Assembly (NCBI GenBank): GCA_951812645.1
Contig: CATOSM010000001.1
Location: 847,560-911,559 of the forward strand
Length of the DNA: 64,000 nucleotides
Direction of reading: 5' to 3'
Source of the DNA: an uncultured Candidatus Nitrosopumilus sp.
GTDB lineage: Archaea; Thermoproteota; Nitrososphaeria; Nitrososphaerales; Nitrosopumilaceae
A program made the translations under genes and the position numbers. The notes under the pieces were generated by a model. It was not told where the DNA came from and searched no databases. It saw only the letters and a list, made by a program, of their open reading frames with translations. Positions within the stretch are counted from its first letter, which is position 1, and each line of letters opens with the position of its first letter. Shown piece after piece: positions 51,822 to 60,033 of this stretch.

Positions 51822-51834
51822 ATGGGCCCGAAGG
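51822..51834 (+). repeat. 13-bp att-like repeat in the tRNA-Met 3' end (attR candidate)
   Basis: The tRNA copy of atgggcccgaagg, covering the discriminator base and most of the 3' acceptor strand of tRNA-Met. It pairs with 46307-46319. Confidence 0.55.
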
Positions 51835-51896
51835 GCTTCGATCCCTTGGCTCACCGGTTATGAGCCGGTTACTCTACCAAGCTGAGTTACGGGCCC
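51823..51896 (-). tRNA. tRNA-Met (CAT)
   Basis: Minus strand, acceptor stem GGGCCCG/CGGGCCC, anticodon stem ACCGG/CCGGT with loop CTCATAA, anticodon CAT; T-loop ATCGAAG region closes with GGG/CCC. Discriminator A; CCA not encoded. Most like elongator tRNA-Met; a tRNA-Ile2 reading through C34 modification cannot be ruled out. Its 3' end is the insertion site of the neighbouring element. Confidence 0.94.
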
Positions 51897-51937
51897 TAAG
51901 CAAAGGGATTTTCTATCAGGTATAAAATGTTATGAGG

Positions 51938-52570
51938 TTAGCAGTATTCCTCGTAGCAGCCATCAAGCAGCAGGTTTTGCGCTGAAATTGATTTATCTGC
52001 AATTTCAATCAAGCTACCAGAGTCAACAGAGGACTTCTCCAAAATATTTCTCCAAGATGCCGCATGCCTAACGTCAGCCTCGGTGTGAAGTCTAAAGTAT
52101 TCAGTGGCCTCATTGTTTGCTAATCCATAAAATTCCGCCAACCCATCAAGTTTGGTTTGACTGATCTTGGGAATTTCCTTTTCAAAAGCGTACATTGCAC
52201 ATGCGCCGCCGTCAAAGGTATCCATTAGCTGAGTCAAATCAGATACCGCCTGTCTGGTTTTAGCGGTTCCAGAATATGGGATTAGTTCATCTTCAGATAT
52301 TCCAAGTTGGCCGGCAAAAGCAATCCATGGCTTGATATGATCAGATTCCTCTTGTTGGTTTTCTACCAATTCGCTGGTTACAGAATCAGGGGATTTCTCA
52401 ACAATGGGGGCCATAAAGGAGGGGACTGCTTTTACAAGCTGAAAGTATTCTTTGGAATAACCTGCCAAAGATTCCTGTGTTAATTTTCCATCAGACCACA
52501 TTTGGTAAAATGGGTGTTTTAGTAAACTTCTTTCTTCAATCATTTCGTCAATTTTTTGTATTATGTTCAT
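51938..52570 (-). CDS. heme-oxygenase-fold diiron protein (PqqC/CADD-like)
   Basis: 210 residues, all alpha, of the HDO/TenA-PqqC superfamily. Conserved pattern: KHPFYQMWSDGKLTQESLAGYSKEYFQLVKAVP, then ELVENQQEESDHIKPWIAF (Glu and His ligands), DTFDGGACAMYAFEKEIPK (Glu), and EATEYFRLHTEADVRHAASWRNIL (His-xx-Asp, His). These would bind a diiron site. The protein most resembles CADD-like enzymes that make 4-aminobenzoate from a Tyr residue, or PqqC-like proteins; which is not decided by sequence. It stands between tRNA-Met and tRNA-Glu. Confidence 0.75.
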   Translation of the reverse strand: MNIIQKIDEMIEERSLLKHPFYQMWSDGKLTQESLAGYSKEYFQLVKAVPSFMAPIVEKSPDSVTSELVENQQEESDHIKPWIAFAGQLGISEDELIPYSGTAKTRQAVSDLTQLMDTFDGGACAMYAFEKEIPKISQTKLDGLAEFYGLANNEATEYFRLHTEADVRHAASWRNILEKSSVDSGSLIEIADKSISAQNLLLDGCYEEYC

Positions 52571-52650
52571 GATTCACCATCAATTACGCCAATAAAAAAA
52601 TCTTTGTGGTTTACAAAAGATTTTATGGTCATAAAAAATAATTTTCGTGG

Positions 52651-52729
52651 GTTCCAGTGGTGTAGACCGGTCAAGCATTTTGCCCTTTCAAGGCAAAGAT
52701 CCCGGGTTCAAATCCCGGCTGGAGCACCA
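52651..52729 (+). tRNA. tRNA-Glu (TTC), CCA encoded
   Basis: The acceptor stem GTTCCAG pairs with CTGGAGC (one G-U), followed by A and an encoded CCA (52727-52729). Anticodon stem TTGCC/GGCAA encloses CTTTCAA, anticodon TTC. T-arm CCGGGTTCAAATCCCGG is perfect. Confidence 0.95.
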
Positions 52730-52771
52730 AGATTTATTTACTTATGGCAAAGTTTTTTGATCAGGCCCATC

Positions 52772-53623
52772 TTGGACAGGAAAAATATCGAGATAAATCC
52801 CCTACTAGAGACTTGTGGAAAGTACATTCGGCGGATAGATCAGGCACTGGATGATGAACTTGGCATTTATTCTGAATCTGAATTTATTGGCCCTCTAAGA
52901 TATTCTCTGGAAGGGGGAAAACGGATTAGGCCGATTGTTTTGAATTTAGCAGCTGAAAGCGTAGGTAAAATTGACGAAAATGTGCTAGCAGCCTCATGTG
53001 CGGTTGAATTTCTTCACATGGAGTCAATCATTCACGATGATATCATTGATGAGGAGACTGTGAGGAGGCAAAAAGAGCCATTTCATGTCAGATATGGATA
53101 CAATACAAGCGTGCTGACAGGGGATTTTGTTTTGGGACTGATTCTTGCCATTTCGTCCAGATTAGACAATGCCAGGATTACAAAGGATTTGGCCACCACT
53201 GCAATGTTAATGAGCGAGGGGGAGATGATTGAAGGAAGATTGGAAAATAATGAAGATGTAACGTTTGATGACTATCTAAGGGTAATAGAATACAAAACAG
53301 CAGTTGCATTCCAGGTTGCATCAAGAATAGGCGCAATAATTGCAAACGGGACTGAAGAGCAGATTGAGGCATTAACTGAATATGGAAGGAACCTAGGAAT
53401 TGCATACCAGATTAGAGACGATTTACTAGATTGGAAAAATGAAGACAAACTGTTTAATTTGCTGATTAAGAAAAGTTCTGATCCTAGAGACGTGTTTAAC
53501 AAAATGGAAGAGATGTTAAAAGAGTATTCAGAAAAAGCAAGAACCGCGCTCAGAAGCATTCCAGACAGCGAGGCAAAAATGAATCTAGATAACTTGATTA
53601 AATTTACTTCGTTTAAGGCATAG
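52772..53623 (+). CDS. second polyprenyl synthetase (GGPP-synthase-like)
   Basis: About 283 residues from TTG 52772 (MDRKNIEINPLLETCGK). A TATA-like tttattta at 52732-52739 places transcription near 52762, which favours this start over TTG 52757; a longer in-frame reading would run through the tRNA-Glu gene and is rejected. Motifs: SLEGGKRIRPIVLNLAAES, first Asp-rich motif IIHDDIIDEETVRRQKEPFH, KTAVAFQVAS and second Asp-rich motif YQIRDDLLDWKNED. It is a trans-prenyltransferase; chain length is set by other residues. It ends converging with nuoN, an 11-bp overlap. Confidence 0.88.
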   Translation: MDRKNIEINPLLETCGKYIRRIDQALDDELGIYSESEFIGPLRYSLEGGKRIRPIVLNLAAESVGKIDENVLAASCAVEFLHMESIIHDDIIDEETVRRQKEPFHVRYGYNTSVLTGDFVLGLILAISSRLDNARITKDLATTAMLMSEGEMIEGRLENNEDVTFDDYLRVIEYKTAVAFQVASRIGAIIANGTEEQIEALTEYGRNLGIAYQIRDDLLDWKNEDKLFNLLIKKSSDPRDVFNKMEEMLKEYSEKARTALRSIPDSEAKMNLDNLIKFTSFKA

Positions 53624-55097
53624 GACCAAAACTGATTACAGGTGTTGCAAACTCTACAAACTTTAGTAATGGTTCTGGATATACGCCAAATCCGACTAGG
53701 AATATTGTTGAGAAGATCATAACTGCAATAACGGATTTTGGCTCTGCGACCCTCTTTTCGGTTTCCCCTTCAAAGTACATCTTTCTCGTAATCCAGCCAT
53801 AGTATGCAAGGGATAATGCACTGTTGAGTACGCCGGCTATTGCAAGCCATGGGGCCCACCACAATGCAGATGTTGCATCTAATGCACCGCCAAACAGCAT
53901 CAATTTACTCCAAAATCCTGAAAGTGGGGGTACGCCTGCCAATGCAAAGAGGGCAATAACCAAACCGAGTGCTGTAATTGGCATTCGCCTTCCAAGTCCC
54001 TTTAGTTTATCAATGTGGGTTGCTGCAAGGGTTGTTACAATACCGGCTATCGCAATAAATGCTGCGCCTTTCATTACAGCGTGATTCATAATTTGGTACA
54101 AAGAGCCCTGTAATCCAAGAGAACTGTGCGGTGAAACAGCAAGGCCGATCAAAATGTATCCAGCATGTGCGATACTAGAGTATGCCAGCATTCTAGAGAC
54201 GTTCTTTTGCATGATTGCAGCGACATTTCCCACAGTCATGGTCATAACTGCGATAATACCAAGAGCCAAAGTCCAGTCAAGATTCAAAACTGCCATTCCA
54301 AGAATTATAATCCTAATTGATGCGGCAAATCCTGCTTTCTTGGTTGCAGCAGCTAATAGTGCCGCAATTGGTGCAGGGGCACCCTCGTAGGTGTCTGGCA
54401 ACCATTGGTGGAACGGAACAAGTCCCATTTTGAATCCAAATCCTGCAATAAACATTCCAACTGAAAGCAACGCAAGTGGTAATAGCGAAGGATCAAGCGT
54501 TGAATAGCCCTGAATTACGTCTCCGATATTTGTAGAGCCTGTTAGGCCATAAGCAAGTGAAATGCCGTAAACTATGATTGCAGATGATAGTGCGCCAAAG
54601 AGGAAGTATTTCAGAGCGGCCTCGTTTGAACTTGGGTTCTTTTTCACATAACCAACCAAAACGTACGTTGGAATGCTCATCAATTCCCATGCAACAAATA
54701 GCATTATCAAATCAGTGGAATATGCAACTAGAACCATGCCGATGGTGGCAAGTAAAATTAGTGAATAGTAGACAGCAGGGGAGTTGTGTTTGCGCATATA
54801 GTTGAAAGAGCCGACAGTTGTGAATAGGGCAACAATCAGCATTGCAATTGCAAAGAATCCTCCAAAGCCGTCATCTACGATTACATCTTCTGAGAAAAGT
54901 GCAGATGAAGCGATATTGTCATTGATGAATTGGTATCCAACATATCCTATGGATGCGATTAATGCGGCAAATGCAATTACGGCATAAAATGAATTTGAGC
55001 CTTTTTCCCTTCTTGCAATACTGATTATTGGAAGAAGAATTCCGACAGTGCCCAAAATTGCGATTAATACCAACGGGGTTGAAGTAATCTCGATCAT
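53613..55097 (-). CDS. nuoN: complex I subunit N (proton-pumping antiporter-like)
   Basis: 494 residues of the Mrp-like antiporter family, with about 14 membrane helices. Motifs: LMLFVAWELMSIPTYVLVGYVKK with the membrane Glu, AAATKKAGFAAS (Lys in the broken helix) and NVSRMLAYSSIAHAGYILIGLAV. The last gene in the nuo operon. Its end overlaps the second polyprenyl synthase gene by 11 bp on the other strand. It is one of the three channel subunits (L, M, N) that move protons when electrons pass through the soluble arm. Confidence 0.95.
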   Translation of the reverse strand: MIEITSTPLVLIAILGTVGILLPIISIARREKGSNSFYAVIAFAALIASIGYVGYQFINDNIASSALFSEDVIVDDGFGGFFAIAMLIVALFTTVGSFNYMRKHNSPAVYYSLILLATIGMVLVAYSTDLIMLFVAWELMSIPTYVLVGYVKKNPSSNEAALKYFLFGALSSAIIVYGISLAYGLTGSTNIGDVIQGYSTLDPSLLPLALLSVGMFIAGFGFKMGLVPFHQWLPDTYEGAPAPIAALLAAATKKAGFAASIRIIILGMAVLNLDWTLALGIIAVMTMTVGNVAAIMQKNVSRMLAYSSIAHAGYILIGLAVSPHSSLGLQGSLYQIMNHAVMKGAAFIAIAGIVTTLAATHIDKLKGLGRRMPITALGLVIALFALAGVPPLSGFWSKLMLFGGALDATSALWWAPWLAIAGVLNSALSLAYYGWITRKMYFEGETEKRVAEPKSVIAVMIFSTIFLVGFGVYPEPLLKFVEFATPVISFGPMP

Positions 55098-55109
55098 CCC
55101 ATAATTCCC

Positions 55110-57188
55110 CTATATCAGCAATATCAGAACTACGAATAGCAGTCCTGCTCCAAATACGAATAGATATGATTGTGAAACGCCGGTTTGAGTTCCTTGAACA
55201 ACTCTGGCACCCCATACAACTGCTTTTTGAACTCCATCATTCATACCATAATCGATAGCGGTCTTTTCAAAGTATCTGAAAATTGCTCTTGCCAACCATA
55301 ATGGGGCTACAACAAAGCACCAATAGATGATTGCGTTAAGATACCATCTGTTTAAGAAAAGTTTGTGAATGGCATAAAAGAAAATATTTGAATTGACAAA
55401 TTTTACCGGATCAACCCATCTTCCAATATAGAATATGTAACCTAATCCAATTCCTGTAGCAAATGCCACAAGTGAAGCACCAAGCGCAACTGGGTTAATA
55501 CCATTCAAAAAATCCGGCAAGATTGAAGATTCGGATTTTGCGTGTTCGCTGTTAATGCCAAACGAATCTTCAAGATATACTTCGAACATATGGTGTAAGC
55601 CATGTTCTGTTGATAATCCAATTAATCCAATTCCGATTGTAAGTACAGCTAAAATTCCGTATGGAACCCACATCGACAGTGATGCCTCATGTATGTGATG
55701 TCCTTCTTCTTCCATCCTTTGGATATGTTTGCTCTTGTTTCCAAAGAAGACCATGCCAATCATTCTTGTAGTATAGAATGCAGTGATTATTGCAGTCAAC
55801 ACTGCAATTGCAAATAGCGGTAATGCCCATTCGTTTCCCGATGTGTAAACTGATGCAAATATTGCATCCTTACTCCAGAAACCTGTTGTGATAAATGGTG
55901 CGCCCATTAAACCAAGACCGGCGGCCCACATGAATGCATAAGTCTTCTTCATTGATTTTCGCAAGCCCCCCATATCCGTCATAAATCTTGAACCGACAAC
56001 ATGCAGTAAAGAACCTGCCGCCATGAACAATGAGGCCTTGAACATTGCGTGAGAAATCAAGTGGAAGAAACCTGCTGTGTAACCATCAACATATTGATGG
56101 GATAGTCCTGCAACACCCAGTGCCATCATCATGTAACCAATCTGAGAACCAGTAGAATAGGCAAGAACTTTCTTGATTTCCGGATTAACCATTCCTTGTG
56201 TTGCAAGCAGCAGGGCTGTAATTGCACCAACCCATGCAATAATCTCAAAGAATTGGTCTGCCATAATTCCTGCAGCTCCCAACGCAAAGACGATAGGACC
56301 AATTCTTGCAACCAGGAATACGCCTGCTTTGACCATTGTTGCTGCGTGGATAAGGGCGGAAACTGCGGTTGGGCCAGTCATGGCCTCCAAGAGCCATTCG
56401 TTAAGTGGGAATTGTGCCGATTTGCCAATGGCACCGCCAAATAGCAATACAAATGCAGGAACTAGCATCCCTTCTGCATTCATTGCAACTGCCCATTCAG
56501 TCCCTCCCATGAGTTCCTTGAAGCCAAATGTTCCAGCATACAAGAATATCAAAAGCATGCCAGCAATCATCATCACGTCTCCAACTTTGGTCATGATGAA
56601 TGCCTTCATACCGGCATGTGTTGGTGCATAGTAATCCAAGAGACCAAGGGCAGTACGCCCTTCTTGTCCAACGTGATCCTTCCTTTTATCACGATACCAG
56701 AAACTTATCAGCATGTATGAGGCAAGACCTACACCCTCCCAACCAAAGAAGACCTGTAACAAGTTGTCAGATAATACGATTAATTGCATTGAACCAATAA
56801 AGAACATCATCCAGAACCAGAATCTTGTGGTGTCTTTATCGCCTTTCATGTAACCGGTACTGTAAATCATAATGAGGAACGAAATCCAGCCGACAACATT
56901 TGCCATGATTACAGACAGGGGGTCAGCTAGCACACCGCCGTTCAATCCGATTGCCTCAATCCACATTACTTGGTTGTGAATTTCAGAACCTTCAACTGCA
57001 AGCGGCAATAATGATGCAGCAGATAATGCGCTCATCAATGCAAATCCAACTGCAACGTATCCGGTAGCTCGCCTGGATAGTTTTCCAGCACCCGGCATAA
57101 TCATCGCAGCTGCAAATGGCAAAATCCAAACTAGCCAAGCCGCAGTTGATGTTGCTTCAAATGGCAGTCCAAAGGATTCAGTTGCCAT
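55110..57188 (-). CDS. nuoL: complex I subunit L
   Basis: 692 residues. The N-terminal antiporter core has FFGWEGVGLASYMLISFWY (membrane Glu), ALIHAATMVKAGVFLVARIGP (Lys broken helix) and KKVLAYSTGSQIGYMMMALGVAG. The long C-terminus includes a helix running along the membrane (HIHEASLSMWVPYGILA, then SQSYLFVFGAGLLFVVLILL at the end), the coupling piece found in NuoL. Starts MATESFGLPFEATSTA. Thirteen bases separate it from nuoN and four from nuoM. Confidence 0.95.
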   Translation of the reverse strand: MATESFGLPFEATSTAAWLVWILPFAAAMIMPGAGKLSRRATGYVAVGFALMSALSAASLLPLAVEGSEIHNQVMWIEAIGLNGGVLADPLSVIMANVVGWISFLIMIYSTGYMKGDKDTTRFWFWMMFFIGSMQLIVLSDNLLQVFFGWEGVGLASYMLISFWYRDKRKDHVGQEGRTALGLLDYYAPTHAGMKAFIMTKVGDVMMIAGMLLIFLYAGTFGFKELMGGTEWAVAMNAEGMLVPAFVLLFGGAIGKSAQFPLNEWLLEAMTGPTAVSALIHAATMVKAGVFLVARIGPIVFALGAAGIMADQFFEIIAWVGAITALLLATQGMVNPEIKKVLAYSTGSQIGYMMMALGVAGLSHQYVDGYTAGFFHLISHAMFKASLFMAAGSLLHVVGSRFMTDMGGLRKSMKKTYAFMWAAGLGLMGAPFITTGFWSKDAIFASVYTSGNEWALPLFAIAVLTAIITAFYTTRMIGMVFFGNKSKHIQRMEEEGHHIHEASLSMWVPYGILAVLTIGIGLIGLSTEHGLHHMFEVYLEDSFGINSEHAKSESSILPDFLNGINPVALGASLVAFATGIGLGYIFYIGRWVDPVKFVNSNIFFYAIHKLFLNRWYLNAIIYWCFVVAPLWLARAIFRYFEKTAIDYGMNDGVQKAVVWGARVVQGTQTGVSQSYLFVFGAGLLFVVLILLI

Positions 57189-57191
57189 AAT

Positions 57192-58745
57192 CTATACTCC
57201 CAACACTCCACTCATGTATGGAACGATCGTCTTCAAGAAAACATCCGGATAAATACCGACTACGATTGAGAATCCTGCCAATACCATCATTGGCGCTGTC
57301 ATGTACCAACTTCCCTCCTTCACGTTTTCAAGATGTTCGGGAGTCTTTCCAAAGAATACGCGTTTAAGCATCCAAAGCATGTAAGACATTGTCAGGGCAG
57401 TTGCAACAAGACCCAGACCAAATGTTACTGCTCTAACGGCAGAACCTTCCGCAATGGCAGTCTCTAATGCACCAAAGAAGAGAGGCCATTCGCCCATGAA
57501 ACCGCCTGTTGGTGGAACTCCCATGATAGTTAATGCGCCAATAACAGCACATACTGCAGTGATTGGCATCTTTCCTGCCAGGCCACCTAACTTTGAGATA
57601 CTTCTAGTTCCGACTTTAACAATGATAATTCCGGCCATCATGAAGAGAATGCCTTTTCCGATTGCGTGTGTTACATACATCATCTCTGCACCTGCAAGGC
57701 CAAGAACTGACATTGAACCAATGCCAAACAGGAGATAACCCATTTGACTTATGCTAGAATATGCAAGAAGGCGTTTTAGATCATCTTGCATCAGCGCCAT
57801 TGCACCGCCATAAATCATTGTAACAAGACCCCAGACGTGTAACCATATAGAGAGTTCTGCATATGTCAATGGCAAAAATTCTACAATTAATCTGAAGACG
57901 CCATACGCTCCAATGCCAATCATTGCTGGAGACAGCAATGCGCTGATTGGAGTAGGTGCTGAGCCGTGAACGTATGGAAGCCAAACATGGAACATGAATA
58001 CGGCCAGTTTAACGCCAAGGCCTATTGCTATTGCAACTGCAGAATACATTGCAATGTCTGGAGGTATTTCAGATTCGCGAATATCTGCAAAGTCAAAACT
58101 GCCCAAAGTCAAGCCAATCATCAAGAATCCCAACAGTAAAACTACTGCACCGGCATGAGTCCAAAACAGGAACATTAAACCAATCTTTCTTCTTGGACCA
58201 TCACCCCACATTGCAACTAGGAAGAACCCAGGAATGAGCATAACCTCAAAGAAGATGTAAAACTCGATCAGGTTTGTTGAAAGAACCGTTCCAAGCATGC
58301 CCATTGCAAATACAAGGTACAGTGCAAAGTACAATCCAGATTTTGCATTTACGTAATTTGTAAGAGATGAGGATTCAACGACCGAAGTTTGTCCACTGCC
58401 AGATGTATTGAGGTTTTTTTCTTCTTCAAATTGTTCATGGAATTTATGAATCATGTATGGCTTGGAGTAGATAGCCAAAATAGTGGACAAGACATAAATC
58501 ATTATTGCAAATGGTGATGCCAGCCCATCCAACAGGAAACCAAATTCTCCAAACTGTGTTGTCCATGGATAGTGTTCCTCTACAGTTCCAGACACTGCTG
58601 CATTGATTACAAGAATCGTGGCGTATAGGAGAATTGCAAATGTAAGCCACATTGCAGGTGTTGGACCTGCTTTTCTTCCAATGACATAGGCTGCTGGAGA
58701 CAATAGCAGTGGCAAGAAAACAGCCTGCAATAATACGTATTCCAT
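57192..58745 (-). CDS. nuoM: complex I subunit M
   Basis: 517 residues, antiporter-like channel. FYIFFEVMLIPGFFLVAMWG carries the membrane Glu; LGVKLAVFMFHVWLPYVHG and SALLSPAMIGIGAYG the Lys and Pro features; DLKRLLAYSSISQMGYLLFGIG is the typical motif. A polar stretch (EEEKNLNTSGSGQTSVVES) near residue 115 is an insert not seen in bacterial NuoM. It overlaps nuoK by one base. Confidence 0.95.
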   Translation of the reverse strand: MEYVLLQAVFLPLLLSPAAYVIGRKAGPTPAMWLTFAILLYATILVINAAVSGTVEEHYPWTTQFGEFGFLLDGLASPFAIMIYVLSTILAIYSKPYMIHKFHEQFEEEKNLNTSGSGQTSVVESSSLTNYVNAKSGLYFALYLVFAMGMLGTVLSTNLIEFYIFFEVMLIPGFFLVAMWGDGPRRKIGLMFLFWTHAGAVVLLLGFLMIGLTLGSFDFADIRESEIPPDIAMYSAVAIAIGLGVKLAVFMFHVWLPYVHGSAPTPISALLSPAMIGIGAYGVFRLIVEFLPLTYAELSIWLHVWGLVTMIYGGAMALMQDDLKRLLAYSSISQMGYLLFGIGSMSVLGLAGAEMMYVTHAIGKGILFMMAGIIIVKVGTRSISKLGGLAGKMPITAVCAVIGALTIMGVPPTGGFMGEWPLFFGALETAIAEGSAVRAVTFGLGLVATALTMSYMLWMLKRVFFGKTPEHLENVKEGSWYMTAPMMVLAGFSIVVGIYPDVFLKTIVPYMSGVLGV

Positions 58746-59050
58746 TATCCCTTCAGACTCCTAAAGTCGGCAATATCGACATTTTGATACATCCGATAAG
58801 CTACAATGATTAAAGACAATCCGACTGCAACTTCTGCTGCTGCAATTGCAATTGAGAATAAGGCCATTGTTTGGCCACCAGTATGAGGTAAAAACCTGCC
58901 AAAAGCGACGATGTTGAGATTTGCGGCGTTGATGATAATTTCAACTGCAAACAGCATTCGGATGAAATTGCGTTTGACTGCAAGGCCATAGATGCCTATG
59001 CCAAGCAGGGCAACTGACACCAGGGTAAAATCAATTAGTTCGTTGGTCAT
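58745..59050 (-). CDS. nuoK: complex I subunit K
   Basis: About 101 residues from ATG 59050 (MTNELIDFTLVSVALLG); the frame is open a few codons upstream, inside nuoJ. Three membrane helices; the second holds the essential Glu in MLFAVEIIINAANLNIVAF and the third has AAAEVAVGLSLIIVA with a Glu. NuoK transmits the charge signal along the membrane arm. It overlaps the nuoJ stop by 20 bp. Confidence 0.93.
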   Translation of the reverse strand: MTNELIDFTLVSVALLGIGIYGLAVKRNFIRMLFAVEIIINAANLNIVAFGRFLPHTGGQTMALFSIAIAAAEVAVGLSLIIVAYRMYQNVDIADFRSLKG

Positions 59051-59543
59051 TCTCCACATCCTCACGCTTTGCTAAAACCAGTGCGCCGGTTACAGAACCT
59101 GCCAGGATTAATCCCATCAGAATCAATGCGGGCCAATAATATGTTACAAAGTCAGTTCCTATATCCCTAAAATTAGTGGCAGGCTCATCGGTAGTTATTG
59201 TTTTGATGCCAGAATCTAAGAATACTGCACCCAATGAAACCATGACGGTCAACATCAGACCAATACCTGCAAATTTTCTACGCTTGTCCTCAATTTTTTT
59301 GAAAATTAATTCCCTTTTTACCAACATTACAGTAAACAAAATCAATACAGCGATAGAACCGACATAGACTGCTAATTGGAACAATGCAACAAATGGCGCA
59401 TCAAGCAAGAAAAAGAATCCTGCAATACCACCCAAAGTTCCCATCAAAGCAATGGAACCATAAATCAGCGATCTTAATTCAAGCGCTGCGATAGCTGAAC
59501 CGATTGTAATTACAGCTAGTCCAAGAAAGGCAGCATCAGCCAT
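59031..59543 (-). CDS. nuoJ: complex I subunit J
   Basis: About 170 residues from ATG 59543 (MADAAFLGLAVITIG); the open frame upstream lies in nuoI. Five membrane helices, with AVYVGSIAVLILFTVMLVKRE, a pi-bulge helix region typical of NuoJ, and SLGAVFLDSGI. The C-terminal helix TGALVLAKRED is followed by an acidic tail. It overlaps nuoI by eight bases. Confidence 0.92.
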   Translation of the reverse strand: MADAAFLGLAVITIGSAIAALELRSLIYGSIALMGTLGGIAGFFFLLDAPFVALFQLAVYVGSIAVLILFTVMLVKRELIFKKIEDKRRKFAGIGLMLTVMVSLGAVFLDSGIKTITTDEPATNFRDIGTDFVTYYWPALILMGLILAGSVTGALVLAKREDVENDQRTN

Positions 59544-60033
59544 GTGTTGCGCCTCTGTCAGAAATTTGAATCTCACTGTCTTGTGCAACATATGGCTTTA
59601 CAGCAAGTTGGGCAGGAGTGTAAATCAGACCCTCTTTTGTGAACGATGATAATTCGTAATCGTTAGTCATGTAAAGTGCGTAAAACGGACAGGCATCAAC
59701 GCAAAGACCGCAGAAAACACATTTTCCGTAATCAATTTGAGGCATGATTGATTTTTTGTTTTGTGTTTGTTCCTCAGGAACTTTTACCATTGCAATAGCT
59801 TCTGCAACTCCTTCACATGCGATTGAACACAATTGACACCCTGTACAGTGATCATGAAATAGCATATGTCTGCCTTTTAATCCAGCAATACCAACGCCTG
59901 TTGATGGATCAAATTGATATCCGTCACCTACAAATTTTAGTTTCTCCTCAGGATAGCGAAGTGTAAATCGCTTTGTGGCAATGTGTTTAATTCCAGAATT
60001 TAATGCCCGAATGATGCCGGTTGCGGTTCCCAT
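59536..60033 (-). CDS. nuoI: complex I subunit I, 8Fe ferredoxin-like
   Basis: 165 residues with two 4Fe-4S motifs: HDHCTGCQLCSIACEGVAEAI and GKCVFCGLCVDACPFYAL, each CxxCxxCxxxC. It carries electrons from the input side to NuoB. In thaumarchaea, without NuoEFG, the input partner may be a ferredoxin or another donor. N-terminus starts MGTATGIIRALNSG with a helix. The gene overlaps nuoH by one base. Confidence 0.96.
   Translation of the reverse strand: MGTATGIIRALNSGIKHIATKRFTLRYPEEKLKFVGDGYQFDPSTGVGIAGLKGRHMLFHDHCTGCQLCSIACEGVAEAIAMVKVPEEQTQNKKSIMPQIDYGKCVFCGLCVDACPFYALYMTNDYELSSFTKEGLIYTPAQLAVKPYVAQDSEIQISDRGATHG

Larger units (their letters stand above)
46307..51834. mobile_element. candidate integrated element at tRNA-Met, 5.5 kb, decayed
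   Basis: Bounded by the 13-bp copies at 46307 and 51822. It lies downstream of the tRNA 3' end, and an integrase gene stands beside the tRNA with its start toward it (51760), the usual layout for tyrosine-recombinase elements. Contents: a 2-helix membrane protein, AAA/DUF4143 ATPase (stopped by duplication), ApeA-like fragment, IS copy C and integrase 2 (amber stop). Every larger gene except the IS is broken, so the element is probably fixed. Without other genomes the borders remain a proposal. Confidence 0.45.

Noticed and set aside
52556-52771. Longer N-terminus for the second polyprenyl synthase
   Set aside because: It would translate through the tRNA-Glu gene; a start after the tRNA with its own TATA box is more likely.
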